Source of the DNA: Rehmannia glutinosa
Lineage: Eukaryota > Streptophyta > Magnoliopsida > Lamiales > Orobanchaceae
DNA length: 64,000 nucleotides
Direction of reading: 5' to 3'
Assembly (NCBI GenBank): GCA_016081115.2
Contig: CM071925.1
Location: 11,760,441 to 11,824,440, forward strand
A program made the translations under genes and the position numbers. Positions 20,996 through 31,574 of the stretch are shown in pieces (positions within the stretch are counted from its first letter, which is position 1; every line of letters begins with the position of its first letter). The notes under the pieces are model-generated. The model ran no database searches. It was not told the origin of the DNA and saw only the letters and a program-made list of their open reading frames with translations.

Positions 20996-23606
20996 TATTG
21001 CACATATGTGCAAATACATATACCTGTGTAATTTCGTTGTTTACCGAGTTATCTGTTTTCCCCCAATTTTTGTGACGAAGACAGATTTGTATGCGAGATT
21101 GGATTATTGAAAAATCGATAATTTTGAAAATGAGATGAATAATTGTACGCTGAAGATTAAATTGAAAGATGAAATCAAGTTAGAATTTTATGGCAAAATT
21201 TAACCATGGAAAAAAGTGGCCAAGTTAGTACTCTATTTATCTTAATCTTTTTGCTTTGATATGCTATTTCAGTGATATTATTTGACTGGAGTTACTATTG
21301 GCATATTTGGTAATTACCTGATTTTTTTAATGCAAATGCAAATTGGATTAATTTATATATGAGATTGTGACTTCAAATGCCGTCCGCAGTTAAGCTATTC
21401 TGATCTTAAATGGAAGCAGAAGAGAGTAGAGTTTCTAAAGCCACACAGAAGAAAATTTCAGTACTTGTGGATTGTGAAATCAGTCTTAAATAGCAGTAGG
21501 TCCTCGAGCATTAACGACAATGGGGCAACTGAACCAGCAAGGATTCTTCTGGAGAGATTGTTTGCTCAAACACAAAAACTAGAGGAACAGATTGGCAGGG
21601 ACCCTCGTTCGCCCCATGTTGCCGAGCTTGGTGTGAATCTTGTTAAACTGGAATCTGATCTTCAGGCTGCTCTGGCAGCCTTGAAGAAGAAGGAAGAAAA
21701 TCTGCAAGAAGCTGAGAGGAAAATCTCGTCGGAGTACAATGAAATTAATATTGCCAAAAAGGATTTGGAGCGTCGAGAGGAAGAAATAGTAGCTGTGAGA
21801 TTAAAGCAGGAAAAACTAGAAGAGGAGCTAAGACTAGCAAATATAGGTTTAGGTTCTCAAGCAACTGAAATCGGTGAACTTAAACGAAGTTTAAAGGAGA
21901 GAGATCAGGATATTTTAGCTTTGCAGTCCGCATTGTCAGCCAAAGAAGAGGAAATCGTAAAGATGAAACACGAATTGGTAAAGAAGAGTGAAGAAGCTAC
22001 AAATGTTGAATCAGAACTGAGATCAAAGTCAAGACTCTTGGATGAAGCAAACGAAATTGTCGAAAAGCAAAATCTCGAGCTCCAGCAACTCGAGAGGGAA
22101 ATTCGAAAGAAAGAGGAAGAGCTAGAAATTTCCATCAGCTTGCAGAAAAGTGATTCTGAGAAATTAAAAGCTGCCGAAACGAACTTGGAGAAACAAACTA
22201 TGGATTGGCTAGTGGTGCAAGAGGAATTGAAAAAGCTGGCGGTTACATCTAAGCACGTTGGGGAAGCAAACGAAACTCTGGAGGAGTTTGGAAGAGTGAG
22301 GAAGCTTCTTTCGGATGTGAGATCCGAGCTAGTTTCGTCTCAGAAAGCTTTGGCTTCATCTAGACAGAAAATGGAAGGTCAAGATCAGCTATTGGAAAAA
22401 CAGCTTACTGAACTCGAAGAGCTACGGGGGAGTGTTATGTCTTATCTGACAATTTTAAGAAATGCCGAAGTAGAAGTGGAGAGTGAGAGAGTGAAACTAA
22501 GGCTTGCTGAAGCTAAAAACAAGGAGCTTGAAAGGGATTTATCCGTGGAGAAAGAGATTGTCGATGAGTTACAGAAGGATTTAAATAAAGAGAGATTATC
22601 TTTAAAACAAAAAATTCAGGAAAATTCGGCTCTCCAGGAGGAGATTGACAACAAGACTGCTGCATTTGAAGAATCACAGAGGCTTCTCAAGGCTAAAGAG
22701 TTAGAATTGGTTGAAGCAAGGCTTGAAATCGAGCATTTAAAGTCTGAACAGGCTTCCCTTCAGCTTATACTGGAAGAAAAAGACTTGGAACTCTCAAATG
22801 CAAAGAAGAGGTTAGAAGAAGTAAATCAGGAGATTGTGGAGCTAAAGGGAATTTTGTTCAGCAGAGAAAACGAGCTTATTCAAGCTATGTTCATGCTTAA
22901 GGAGAAGGATGAACATGTCGAAACAATGCAGCATGAACTCAGCAGTGCAAAATTTAATTTCTCTGAAGCTGAGACTGTGGTGGAGAAGATTGTAGATCTC
23001 ACTAAGGAAGTGGTTCTGTCATTTAATGATGAACCCCATTACGCACTAAGCCCGTTTGATGAGAACAATGATAGTTTTAAGTGGGAGAAAAAACAGCTTG
23101 AAGCTGAGCTTATGTTTACCCGAGAAAGCCTTAGAGCAAAGGAAATGGAAGTTCTAGCAGCACAGAAGGATCTAACCATCAAAGATGAGGAGCTAAGAAT
23201 GGTACTCGGAAAATTGGATGCTAGAGAGAAGGAAATAACAGAACTGAAGGAAGAAATGATGCGAGATAAAGATGATCTGAAACAACTGTATGCTTTGGCA
23301 CAGGAGACAATAGGTGAAAAGAGTGTTGGTGACCTTGCAATTGAGAAACTCCAATTAGAAGCAGCTCAATTAGAAGTTGAAGCTGCAACAAGTGCGCTGT
23401 ACAAAATCACGGAGATGAGTCGAGAGCTTCTGAATAAAGCTGGTTTTAGCATCGAGGCTGATTATGATACCAACATATCCGAGGCTAGGATAAATATGAT
23501 GAGCGAAAAGTGTTCTACGGAAGTTAAATCAGAAGTTTCTCGGCTTCTGAGTTTGACTGAGCAGCTTGTCAGAGAAGCGAGTATTGCTGGCAACGTGAAG
23601 CAGTAG
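20889..23606 (+). CDS. PII1: Chloroplast coiled-coil protein of the MRC/PII1 family (starch granule initiation)
   Basis: Two exons, 20889-20939 and 21390-23606 (GT-AG intron, phase 0), encode 755 residues, near the recalled size of the Arabidopsis protein. The first 40-50 residues (MALSASFSLASSHQ... rich in Ser, Arg, Lys and poor in acid) look like a chloroplast transit peptide. Residues of the form NGATEPARILLERLFAQTQ and IGRDPRSPHVAELG precede a coiled coil from about 60 to 640, dense in E, K, L and Q heptads. A less helical C-terminal part contains LAQETIGEKSVGDLA and LLNKAGFS. In Arabidopsis, MRC/PII1 (recalled as AT4G32190) interacts with starch synthase 4 and promotes starch granule initiation; that function is by homology. 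A generic 'myosin heavy chain-like' label would be the fallback. Confidence 0.85.
20943..20993. repeat. (CT)n(AT)n microsatellite in intron 1
   Basis: A run of TC dinucleotides passes directly into a run of AT dinucleotides just inside the donor site of the only intron of the MRC/PII1 gene. Confidence 0.95.
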
Positions 23607-24992
23607 AAGTGATTTTGAGTTTCTTGACTTCATAGAGGTTTAGACATCTAACCAGTTTTTTTTAATGTAGTGGATTTGAGGTTGGATATATTTGCTCCTG
23701 TATTATATATACCTTGTGTGGTTTACAGGTTTGATACATTTACTCATGTATTATATTGTGTTCACTGAATATTTGGTTTTATTTTCTGCTAATGTTGTTG
23801 CATGTAAAGATTTTTTTTCCCTTTTGTGGAGTTGGGAGTAAAATTAGTATCTACTTTCTGCAGTTTGGCATTTGCCTAGTAATGATATATAAGGAAATTT
23901 GAATGAGAAAGGGGCTGTGTTGCATTTTATTATTGGGTTTGCTACCATTCTCTTTTCTTTATAAATGTCAATTTGATGCACTAAAAATAGGTTTACATCT
24001 TCAATATGACACAATCAAAGATTAATCTGACAATTTATGCAACCTTTTCTTTTATCATTATTTTTGATGCAGTTATCTGGTAGAATGCCAAGTGTTCTGA
24101 TGATAGATGCTGATACTGTATTTTATGCCTTTGTTTTCTTCCCAACACTAACGTTAGATCTTATAGTGACCACTAAACATTATTTGAACACCTAAAAATG
24201 TGGGTTCGGTTCGGAATCAGATTTCACGTTCCATTTCTATTGCATTTACTGTTCCACTTCGTTGGATGTTTGACATATGTATTTACATCTAAAAATTTAA
24301 AACCATGATTATTTTAAACGTGTCTACCATCCAATGTAGTGAAACAAAAAAGTGGAACACAAAAAGTAGAACAGGAAATCTGTTCCCAGTTCAGAGGGGT
24401 TGGAATTTATTCGTGATGCGAGTAAAAGTCATACTGTTAAAAAATACAAATTTTTGGTTGATGTTTCGATTTAGAAGGTGTTTAGCTGTTAGAGCTCTTA
24501 AAAGTGGTCGATTTTTTCACGATTCTAAAATATTTAACTTATCCAAACACTCAAACAACTTATTTATAAAAATATCTTTCAAGTTCTAAGAACATTATTA
24601 TAAGATCTTTTAAATAAATTAGCCACACACCCTTCTAGTTTCCTTTCTATTTTCATCTCTCGTTCTTCTATGTTAAAAAATGAGAGTGAGCAACATCCAG
24701 GAATGATATATATACAACAAACATAACCCTTACAGCCAACAAGTAACACACAATTGAATATTCATGTACATGAACCATGCGCTAAGGCAAATGAAAACCA
24801 ACCATCTATTTACATAAACAAGTTACCAGTCACAAGTTCAGTTCCTATGTATATATCACTTCAGAAAAAAAGAGTTGATGTTTCCAAAGATGACAAAAGT
24901 TTCACAATCAACCTTTTTTACCAGCAATAACAGTAAATTTATAAGCACTGTGCAATTGGTGAGGCTTCAGAGTACCCAACAACCAATAATTA
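23607..24992. other. Convergent intergenic region
   Basis: This is the 3' flank shared by two tail-to-tail genes. The first 150 bases are probably the MRC/PII1 3' UTR and the last 250 that of the KOC1-like gene. In between only an imperfect inverted repeat (24190-24420) is noticeable. Confidence 0.5.
24190..24420. repeat. Imperfect inverted repeat, possible MITE
   Basis: The left arm (agatttcacgttcc, then tgttccactt, then gttggatg, then aaaccatg) is matched in reverse complement by the right arm (catgatt, then catccaatg, then aagtggaacac, then aggaaatctgttcc). The hairpin could span about 230 bases. No clear target duplication was found. Confidence 0.4.
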
Positions 24993-27888
24993 TCACCTGA
25001 AGATCTCAGTCACCTTCGGAGGACGCCACGCAGAATTCTTGGCACTCTGACCATCCACATTTTGATTCTCATTTTGCACCACAACATGATTCTTTTCCTT
25101 CTTTACATTCGATCTCCCTCGCCCTCGCCCCACTTTCTTACCAACAAAAAGCCCAAACTTCATCGCGGTAAATAGACCCAACGCAATCAACAATGGCCTA
25201 ACAGCCCAGTGAAAATCCTCTAAATGTTGGTACTTTTTCACCACACCTTGGCAAGTATCGAACGATACTAACTCCACTTCAGCCGGATCACCCAAGAAAC
25301 TCCCGTTATCATGACCAATCATCAACCTACCTGGGAAATCGACAATAAGGCATCCATTTGGCAACACTTGACAAATTCTCCCAGTCGCCCACTCTCCCCC
25401 TCTTTTTCGAGGCCATTCAAACCGGGGGCTAAAAACGTTTGGTTTCAGCTTCACAAACTGCCCCGCGCAATAGGGTTTCGCCATCTGGAATTCCGAATAG
25501 CTGCCCTTCCAAAGAGTCTCTAAACCTATAAATGCAACAGTTACACTCCCGTCACGGTTGATGGAATGAAGAACACCAACTGGCGAATGCTTCTTGTCTT
25601 CTTTCTTCAGGCGAACCCAATCTCCTGCGGCTAACCCAAATGTGACCCGCTCTAACGTGGAAACGTGAACTCTGATTGGATCGTGAACTCCATGCACCCT
25701 CACTAGAACGAACCCATCTTGATCGGTGTCTCGTTCTAGACCAACTACAGTCCCCTCGGGGATGTCCATGTTTTTGGGGTTGCACGAGTTTGGCGATTTT
25801 CTTGATCGGACCATATCACCAACTTGGAGATGATCTTTAGCAAGGAACCACTCTGTATAACCAACGCCACCTGGTTTCTCCCTGATCATTCTACTTCCAA
25901 GACCCGTCCAGCCACCATCCTGGTAAACTGCGTTCTGTGAACTGCAAATTCGGTAAAAGTCAACTCAGAAGTATATGCAAATACCGCCTAAAACCTTAAT
26001 CATTTAATGAAGCACAAAAGTATAAGAACGTCCATCTGAAAGAGCAAAAGAAAAAAAGAAAAAAAAAAAAAGAGAAACATAATATATATAGGGATGATTA
26101 CAAAAAAAAAATATTGAGGTTTGGACTAATTACAACAAAAACTCCAGTGATTTTTTAAAATTACAAAAAAAAAAACCTTGACGTTAGATTCCGCCTTACA
26201 TTTCCCCCTTCATAAGCAAAAAACATTTCAAAAACCCCTATAATATTTATAGAAATATTATAGTTTTCCCCCTTAAATTTATGACACAATCCAACCTGAG
26301 GGGCCTTTTTGTAATCTTGAAGCATCTTTGGATTTTTTGTAATTAATCCAAACCTCAGTTGGATACAATGTCAATACTTTCTCCACGTACATGTTAAATG
26401 GGTAGTTTATAAGCCAGATACATTCAGAAAATCCATTTGATAGGGAAATAACAGAAGTTATGCCACCTTATGCCTTGTAATTACCAGATACCTTTCCTAA
26501 ATAATTTATAAAATGTTCTTCCTTCTAAAATCTATAAATAACAAGACCTCTCCCCACAAAATTATAAATTCAACTTGACTTAACAAACCCATCTTCCTTG
26601 GTAATTCAACTTAAAGTGGAAATTCTTATGCCCTTGCTCGATCAAGGTCCATCATAATCATAAATAGTGGACATTTATGATTTAGTAAAAAGAAAAACGA
26701 TGATACCTCTTGAAAGCATGTAAAATATCTGCCATCAAAGGGCGACTCCTGAAGTCATACTCAAAACAACCAATAATGACATTCTCAACTGCAGGAGGAA
26801 GCCCACTGGGAATATGAGGTTTTTCTTGCTTAGCTACAACCAATTTATATATTTCCTCGATTGATTTACCACTCCAAGGCTGTGTTCCAGTTAACATCTC
26901 CAATATGCTGCAACCAAATCCCCACGAATCAGTCTCAACAGATATCGGACCTCTTACTTCCGGTTGCCATTGCTCTGGAGCCATGTAGTTGGGAGTACCA
27001 AGTTGTCGAGCCATGTCTGTACTGGGCAATGATATCCCTAGCAGCACATAAGGGATACCAATATCCCCAACAATAGCCTGGTCATTGCTATTCAAAAGGA
27101 AATTAAAAGGTTTAAGGTTGAGAATAAGGATTTCTTTTGCATGGAGGTCCATTATTCCCTGAGCCAGATCTGCTCCATACCTGCGCATATAAACAGAGTG
27201 ACAGTAAGTAAAGTCTGCAATGCTTTAATGCAATTGTAAGTTTAGAAAAGTTCAATTCTCATAGCAATACATTTTCCTGATACAAAATACAAAAATCACC
27301 TGAGAACATCACTTAGTGACAGCTTTCCCCCTTTAAACCGAGCCATTTTATCTCCGACGGAGCCCTCGTAAAATTTCATAACAATGCATATCTAGAGGAA
27401 TAAAACACAAGATGTTTTAAATAAGGAATATCCGGATTTTCCGTCTCTATTTTTCCTCTCCCTTTTACATTAAAGCTAGCAGATTGTAAGCATTATAACA
27501 AAAACTCAAACAGTAAACTCACTTTCTTATTTATCACTGAAAGTCCATGGAGCCAACAAACCGTTTCTAACCCTTGGCACTTAGAAAGTATATCGTCCAA
27601 CCTATTTAAGACATCTCTAATGTTGACTTCTTTAATCGGATGCAACATTTTAACAGCAACTTCATGATACTCATCATAATCTTCAGATGTGCGATGATGA
27701 GTCGCTAGCCAAACGTCACCAAAAGGCCCTCTTCCAATTCGGTGCCTGAGCTTAATTGTCGTTGGGTCAATCCATGGGTTGATCTGGTTAGATGATGCAA
27801 CAACAGTACTACTGTCACCAGAGTCTCCTTCAACTAGTACAAATTCAAACGAGGATGCAGGCCGATTAGCAACAACTTGTCCCGCCAT
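24993..27888 (-). CDS. KOC1: KOC1-like protein kinase of the chloroplast outer envelope
   Basis: Four coding exons on the minus strand (27888-27523, 27391-27300, 27180-26707, 25941-24993) have GT-AG borders and matching phases, giving 626 residues. A 5' UTR intron is likely (donor at 28498, acceptor at 27893). The kinase domain covers about 45-310: glycine loop GRGPFG (52-57), K80 in VAVK, and APE at 220-222. The HRD triplet is ILN (172-174) and DFG is DIG (192-194), so two catalytic aspartate/DFG features are altered. Residues 340-520 carry repeated beta-rich segments (GDMVRSR, GDWVRLK, GQFVKLKP) like those of KEG-type proteins. A hydrophobic segment at about 559-578 (RPLLIALGLFTAMKFGLFVG) followed by a basic tail fits a C-terminal membrane anchor. 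Arabidopsis KOC1 (recalled as AT4G32250) is a chloroplast outer-membrane kinase that aids protein import; function here is by homology. Intron 3 holds a palindromic repeat element. Confidence 0.87.
26090..26365. repeat. Palindromic 'taattacaaaaa' element, copy in KOC1 intron 3
   Basis: The left arm gggatgattacaaaa, gaggtttggactaattac is mirrored by the right arm ttttttgtaattaatccaaacctcag. The centre holds cataagcaaaaaacatttc and tatttatagaaatatta, shared with the copies at 29086, 36975 and 39743. The outermost right end is missing in this copy. Confidence 0.7.
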
Positions 27889-28499
27889 TTTCCTAAATTC
27901 CAAAATGAAGTCATTTACACAAAAATCATAAACCAATTCAACAAACATTTCATATACATGGATCATAAAACCAGCCCATCTCCATCTTGATGCAATTTAT
28001 CAACTAATTTTCATTCCAATTGGTAAACAAGTGACTCATCTTCATTAACAGCAAGAAATAAGCATAACTACACGCCTTAAAGAGCTCAGAGTTGCTAACG
28101 ACAGCATTTCTTGGTAAGTAAGACATGTCCCTAAATAAAACGAGTCTCCTCTTGTCAAAATCTCTGTCCTAAATCCCATCCTTTTGCCGGAAACATTAAT
28201 TTCATTTTTGCTTCAGATAAACCCAATCTTCAATCCAAAATGAGATATATTTTCATTTTCAGAAAATATAAACATACGGGTACTATTAATATTTAACAAC
28301 AAAAGCCAGAAAAAGAAAATGAAAAAAAAAAACCATGATTATATAATTCATTCTTTACCCAAATTCGTTTAAGGCGAAATTACAAGAGCCCACGAGCAAC
28401 CATAAAGAAAACTATTCCACAGAGACATATACAGCTACATACATACATGGACCTGCGAGTGGAAACATAACTAAAGAGAAGTATAACAGAAAACTTACT

Positions 28500-29085
28500 G
28501 ATAGTCTGAAGCAGGAAAAAGATTGTGATGAAATCAAATACAGATGAAAGGAAAAAGTAAAAACAAGGAATTTCGACGAATTAAACTGAATAACAGTATT
28601 AAGCGATCATGTTAATGATTTGAAGGATGATAATTCAACGAATATTTAATGAAAATTGAAGAGTGAAGAAGAAAGGGGAGAGAGAGAGTGTGAAAGCGAA
28701 GTTAAATAGAATAAGAGAGAGAGGAGTCATCTCTATTGCAACACGACGTGGCTATCTTACGCCATCGTCCTTTGCGCATTTAATTTTTTACTTTCCTTTT
28801 TTCTTTTTCTTTTTCTTCTTTTACTTTCTTTCTTTTCTTTTTTTGGCCCAATATTGTTGGTTAATTAAATCTAATTTGGTTAATCTTCAAAATCTCTTTC
28901 CCCTCAATTGTCAATATTCAAAGTTATTTTTACACTTTAATTTAAGAAATAAAATAAAACAAGACGGATTGTGGCTTAAAAGTTTATGAATCATAATAAT
29001 TATGGTAGAAAAATTTACAATATCCATAAAAAGTTTATGTTGTATGAACTTAAACATTTTTCTCTTCAAAGAATGAAAATAAAAA
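28500..29085. other. Upstream region of the KOC1-like gene
   Basis: It probably contains the first untranslated exon and promoter for leftward transcription. Notable are a purine-rich stretch (28650-28730) and a long pyrimidine run (about 28775-28850). No gene is seen. Confidence 0.4.
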
Positions 29086-29873
29086 ATAGGGATAGTTACA
29101 AAAAAAAAAACCAAAAAAACAAATATCCTGAGATTCAGGCTAATTAAAAAAAAAATTGAGAGGTTCTTGAAAATATTACCAAAAACTAGGAGTATCAATA
29201 GTGTCGTGTATTGTGTTCGTGGGTCGTGTTCTGATACGAACATTATAAGTTTGATACGAACACGAACACGACCCGTTTAATTATTTGTGTCATGATACAC
29301 GACACGAATATGACCCGTTTATGACATGGGTAACTCGCCACGCCACGAAATACCTATATAATTTAAAGTTGACACGGAAAAAAAATAAAAATATAGAGAA
29401 AAGGCTAAAAATACAAATAAAAAAATATTAAATTATTAGAAAATGCATTAAATAATTTGTCCATCATCATATAACTAACTAAAATATCACAAAATACGAA
29501 AATAATATCACTGTTAAATTAAATGGGTTAAATAGATCAATCATGTCGACACGGGTCGACCTGACCTAACATATTTATTTTCCGTGTTAGCCGTGTCCGA
29601 CCCGAACCTATCAAGGATCATACATGTACCTGCTAAATTCGTGTTAGGTTATCATGTCGTGTCACAAATTGACGCCCCTACCAAAAACCCACATTTTCCT
29701 CATTCATAAGTAAAAAATATTTCAAAACACTCTCTGACATTTATAGAAATATTAAAGTTGCCTCCTTAAATTTAAGACTAATCAAACCTGAGAGATTTTT
29801 TTTGTAATTTTAAAATATCTTTGATTTTTTTTTAATTATCTCAAACTCCAAGCGATTTTTTGTAATTTTTCCT
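29086..29873. repeat. Palindromic 'taattacaaaaa' element split by a hAT insertion
   Basis: The left part (29086-29186) and right part (29681-29873) join into one family copy of about 290 bases once the hAT element at 29187-29680 and one target copy are removed. Family landmarks include gggatagttacaaaaa, cataagtaaaaaatatttc and tttatagaaatattaaagtt. Confidence 0.8.
29187..29680. mobile_element. Non-autonomous hAT element with exact 8-bp target duplication
   Basis: The 494-bp element starts taggagtatcaat and ends attgacgccccta. It is flanked by CCAAAAAC on both sides (29179-29186 and 29681-29688). Inside, each end has 'gtgtcgtgt', 'cacgacccgttta' and 'gtgttaggttatcatgtcgtg' words. No transposase is encoded. 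Confidence 0.88.
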
Positions 29874-30435
29874 AGAAAATATGATATCGAGAATATAATT
29901 TTACTTTTTTTCTTTTTGCATTCTTTAGAGAGATTTTACATCTACATTTCCCCTCGCTTCTTTCTTGGATTTATTTTATTAAAATGAAATAAGTTTATAG
30001 TGTTTTCTTATTTCTTTAACTATATTCACATAACGTATCATCAATTGGTTGTTGATTCAATGCGTACAAGAAAGTGGAAAGATGTTAATTTTAGGTTTTA
30101 TCTTTTCTTAAAAAGAGACAATTTGCAAGTCATTGTACCTTCTTCAATCAATCCGCATATGTGTTGACCACTTCATTTTTGCTACTATAGCCACTTTTCT
30201 AATTTTAATTAATACTATTATTAAAGCTGGCACCCTAAGGCTAATTTATTATTTTTTAAAGATAATCTTTTAAAATAATCCACAATAATTAGTACCGTCC
30301 AATTAGCTATCCTAGACTCCTAGTTGAAGGCGTATACATGTAAAATACAAACAGTGCAGAAAAATACAAGAATGTGTAAACAAGATTGAGTGCAATTTAG
30401 GCTTTTTCCACCAATCTGTAGACAGTATTTGAATT

Positions 30436-30781
30436 TAGGGAGTAAACGAATCAAATCAAGCCGAGTCGAACATATTATTGTTTGAGTTGTTTCAATTTTG
30501 ATCGAGCTTTAAAAATTGTATTTGAGTTTAGTTTGATTATTAATTGAATGGAGCTTGAACAAGCTTTAGCCGACGAGTTGAGCTCGAGTAGCTTGATAAT
30601 TTTACACATATTTCATTCTTTTTTTACTAATTGAGTTGAGCTCGAGCCGAGCTTTACATATTATCAAACGTAAAAATATGGTCAAGTTCGGTTCGTTATG
30701 TTAAAGAACCAAAGTTAAAACAAGCTTTTAACAATCGATCTTAAATCGATATCGAGAACGGTGGTTCGTTTTTCAGCCTTA
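30436..30781. mobile_element. Non-autonomous hAT element ('gctcgagc' type)
   Basis: The 346-bp element starts tagggagtaaacgaa and ends ttcgtttttcagcctta. Flanking octamers are TTTGAATT (30428-30435) and CTTGAATT (30782-30789), seven of eight identical. The interior contains gagccgag, gagctcgag and gagcttgaacaagctt words like the fragment at 2263-2721. Confidence 0.75.
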
Positions 30782-31079
30782 CTTGAATTGTAATTTGTGC
30801 ATAGCTAATAGTTTTGCTTTTGTATTCCATTTTCCATCATTTTCTGGCATCTTTTGGTAGAATGATAAATTCACAACTTTCCTCTGTTAATCAAATTTCC
30901 TGTTGACTTTTGAGATCTCACTACTTGCTAGTGAATCACATCATTGTAATAAAATTAGCTAGTTCGTACTTAGTATTTGCAAAATTGCAGTTGTCCCACA
31001 TATATATAATAGCAATAAGTGAGTACTAATTTATTTCCAATAATCTTTTTCTGATCCTTATTTTTCATGTTGATTCTAG

Positions 31080-31262
31080 GGATGGCCGTGGGACGGGTAC
31101 ACGCGGATACCCATACACTCAAAACTTATGTGTAGTTACTTTTGGATTTGGAACGGGTATGAAATGAAAAATTACTACCGCATTTATATACAAGTAGGGT
31201 TTGGTTTTACCCTCTGATATCCACTACCCAAACTCATTTACCTTTGAGTAAGTTCCACCTAT
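31080..31262. repeat. hAT-like fragment ('tagggatggc' type)
   Basis: The fragment begins tagggatggccgtgggacgggtac and continues with gggtatg / ggatacccatac words typical of the family with ends 'tagggtggcaa'. The right end is not evident, so it is either truncated or opened by later insertions. Confidence 0.4.
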
Positions 31263-31574
31263 TTTTTTTCACTTGAGATGATACATTTCATCTTGGAAGC
31301 CCAACATAAATATTCATTTTGTACAAAGAAAAATATATGAAGTTACTTTATTTGAATTTGTGATCCTATTAACTATGTTTCATCTTGTCAAGTTTGATAG
31401 AACTCTATGTTTAATGATGCGGTTATATGAAGTATGTGCTGCTTTGATTTAGTTGATGAACGATCGATGATAGCCAGTGAACACTTTTAAGATTAGACAT
31501 GATTAATTATTACAATTATTTAATATTTGAACTTACGTTTATCAACAATTTAACATATTAGATATTTTATTATA
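31263..31574. other. AT-rich spacer
   Basis: No coding or repeat structure that I can define lies between the hAT-like fragment and the Helitron end. Confidence 0.4.
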
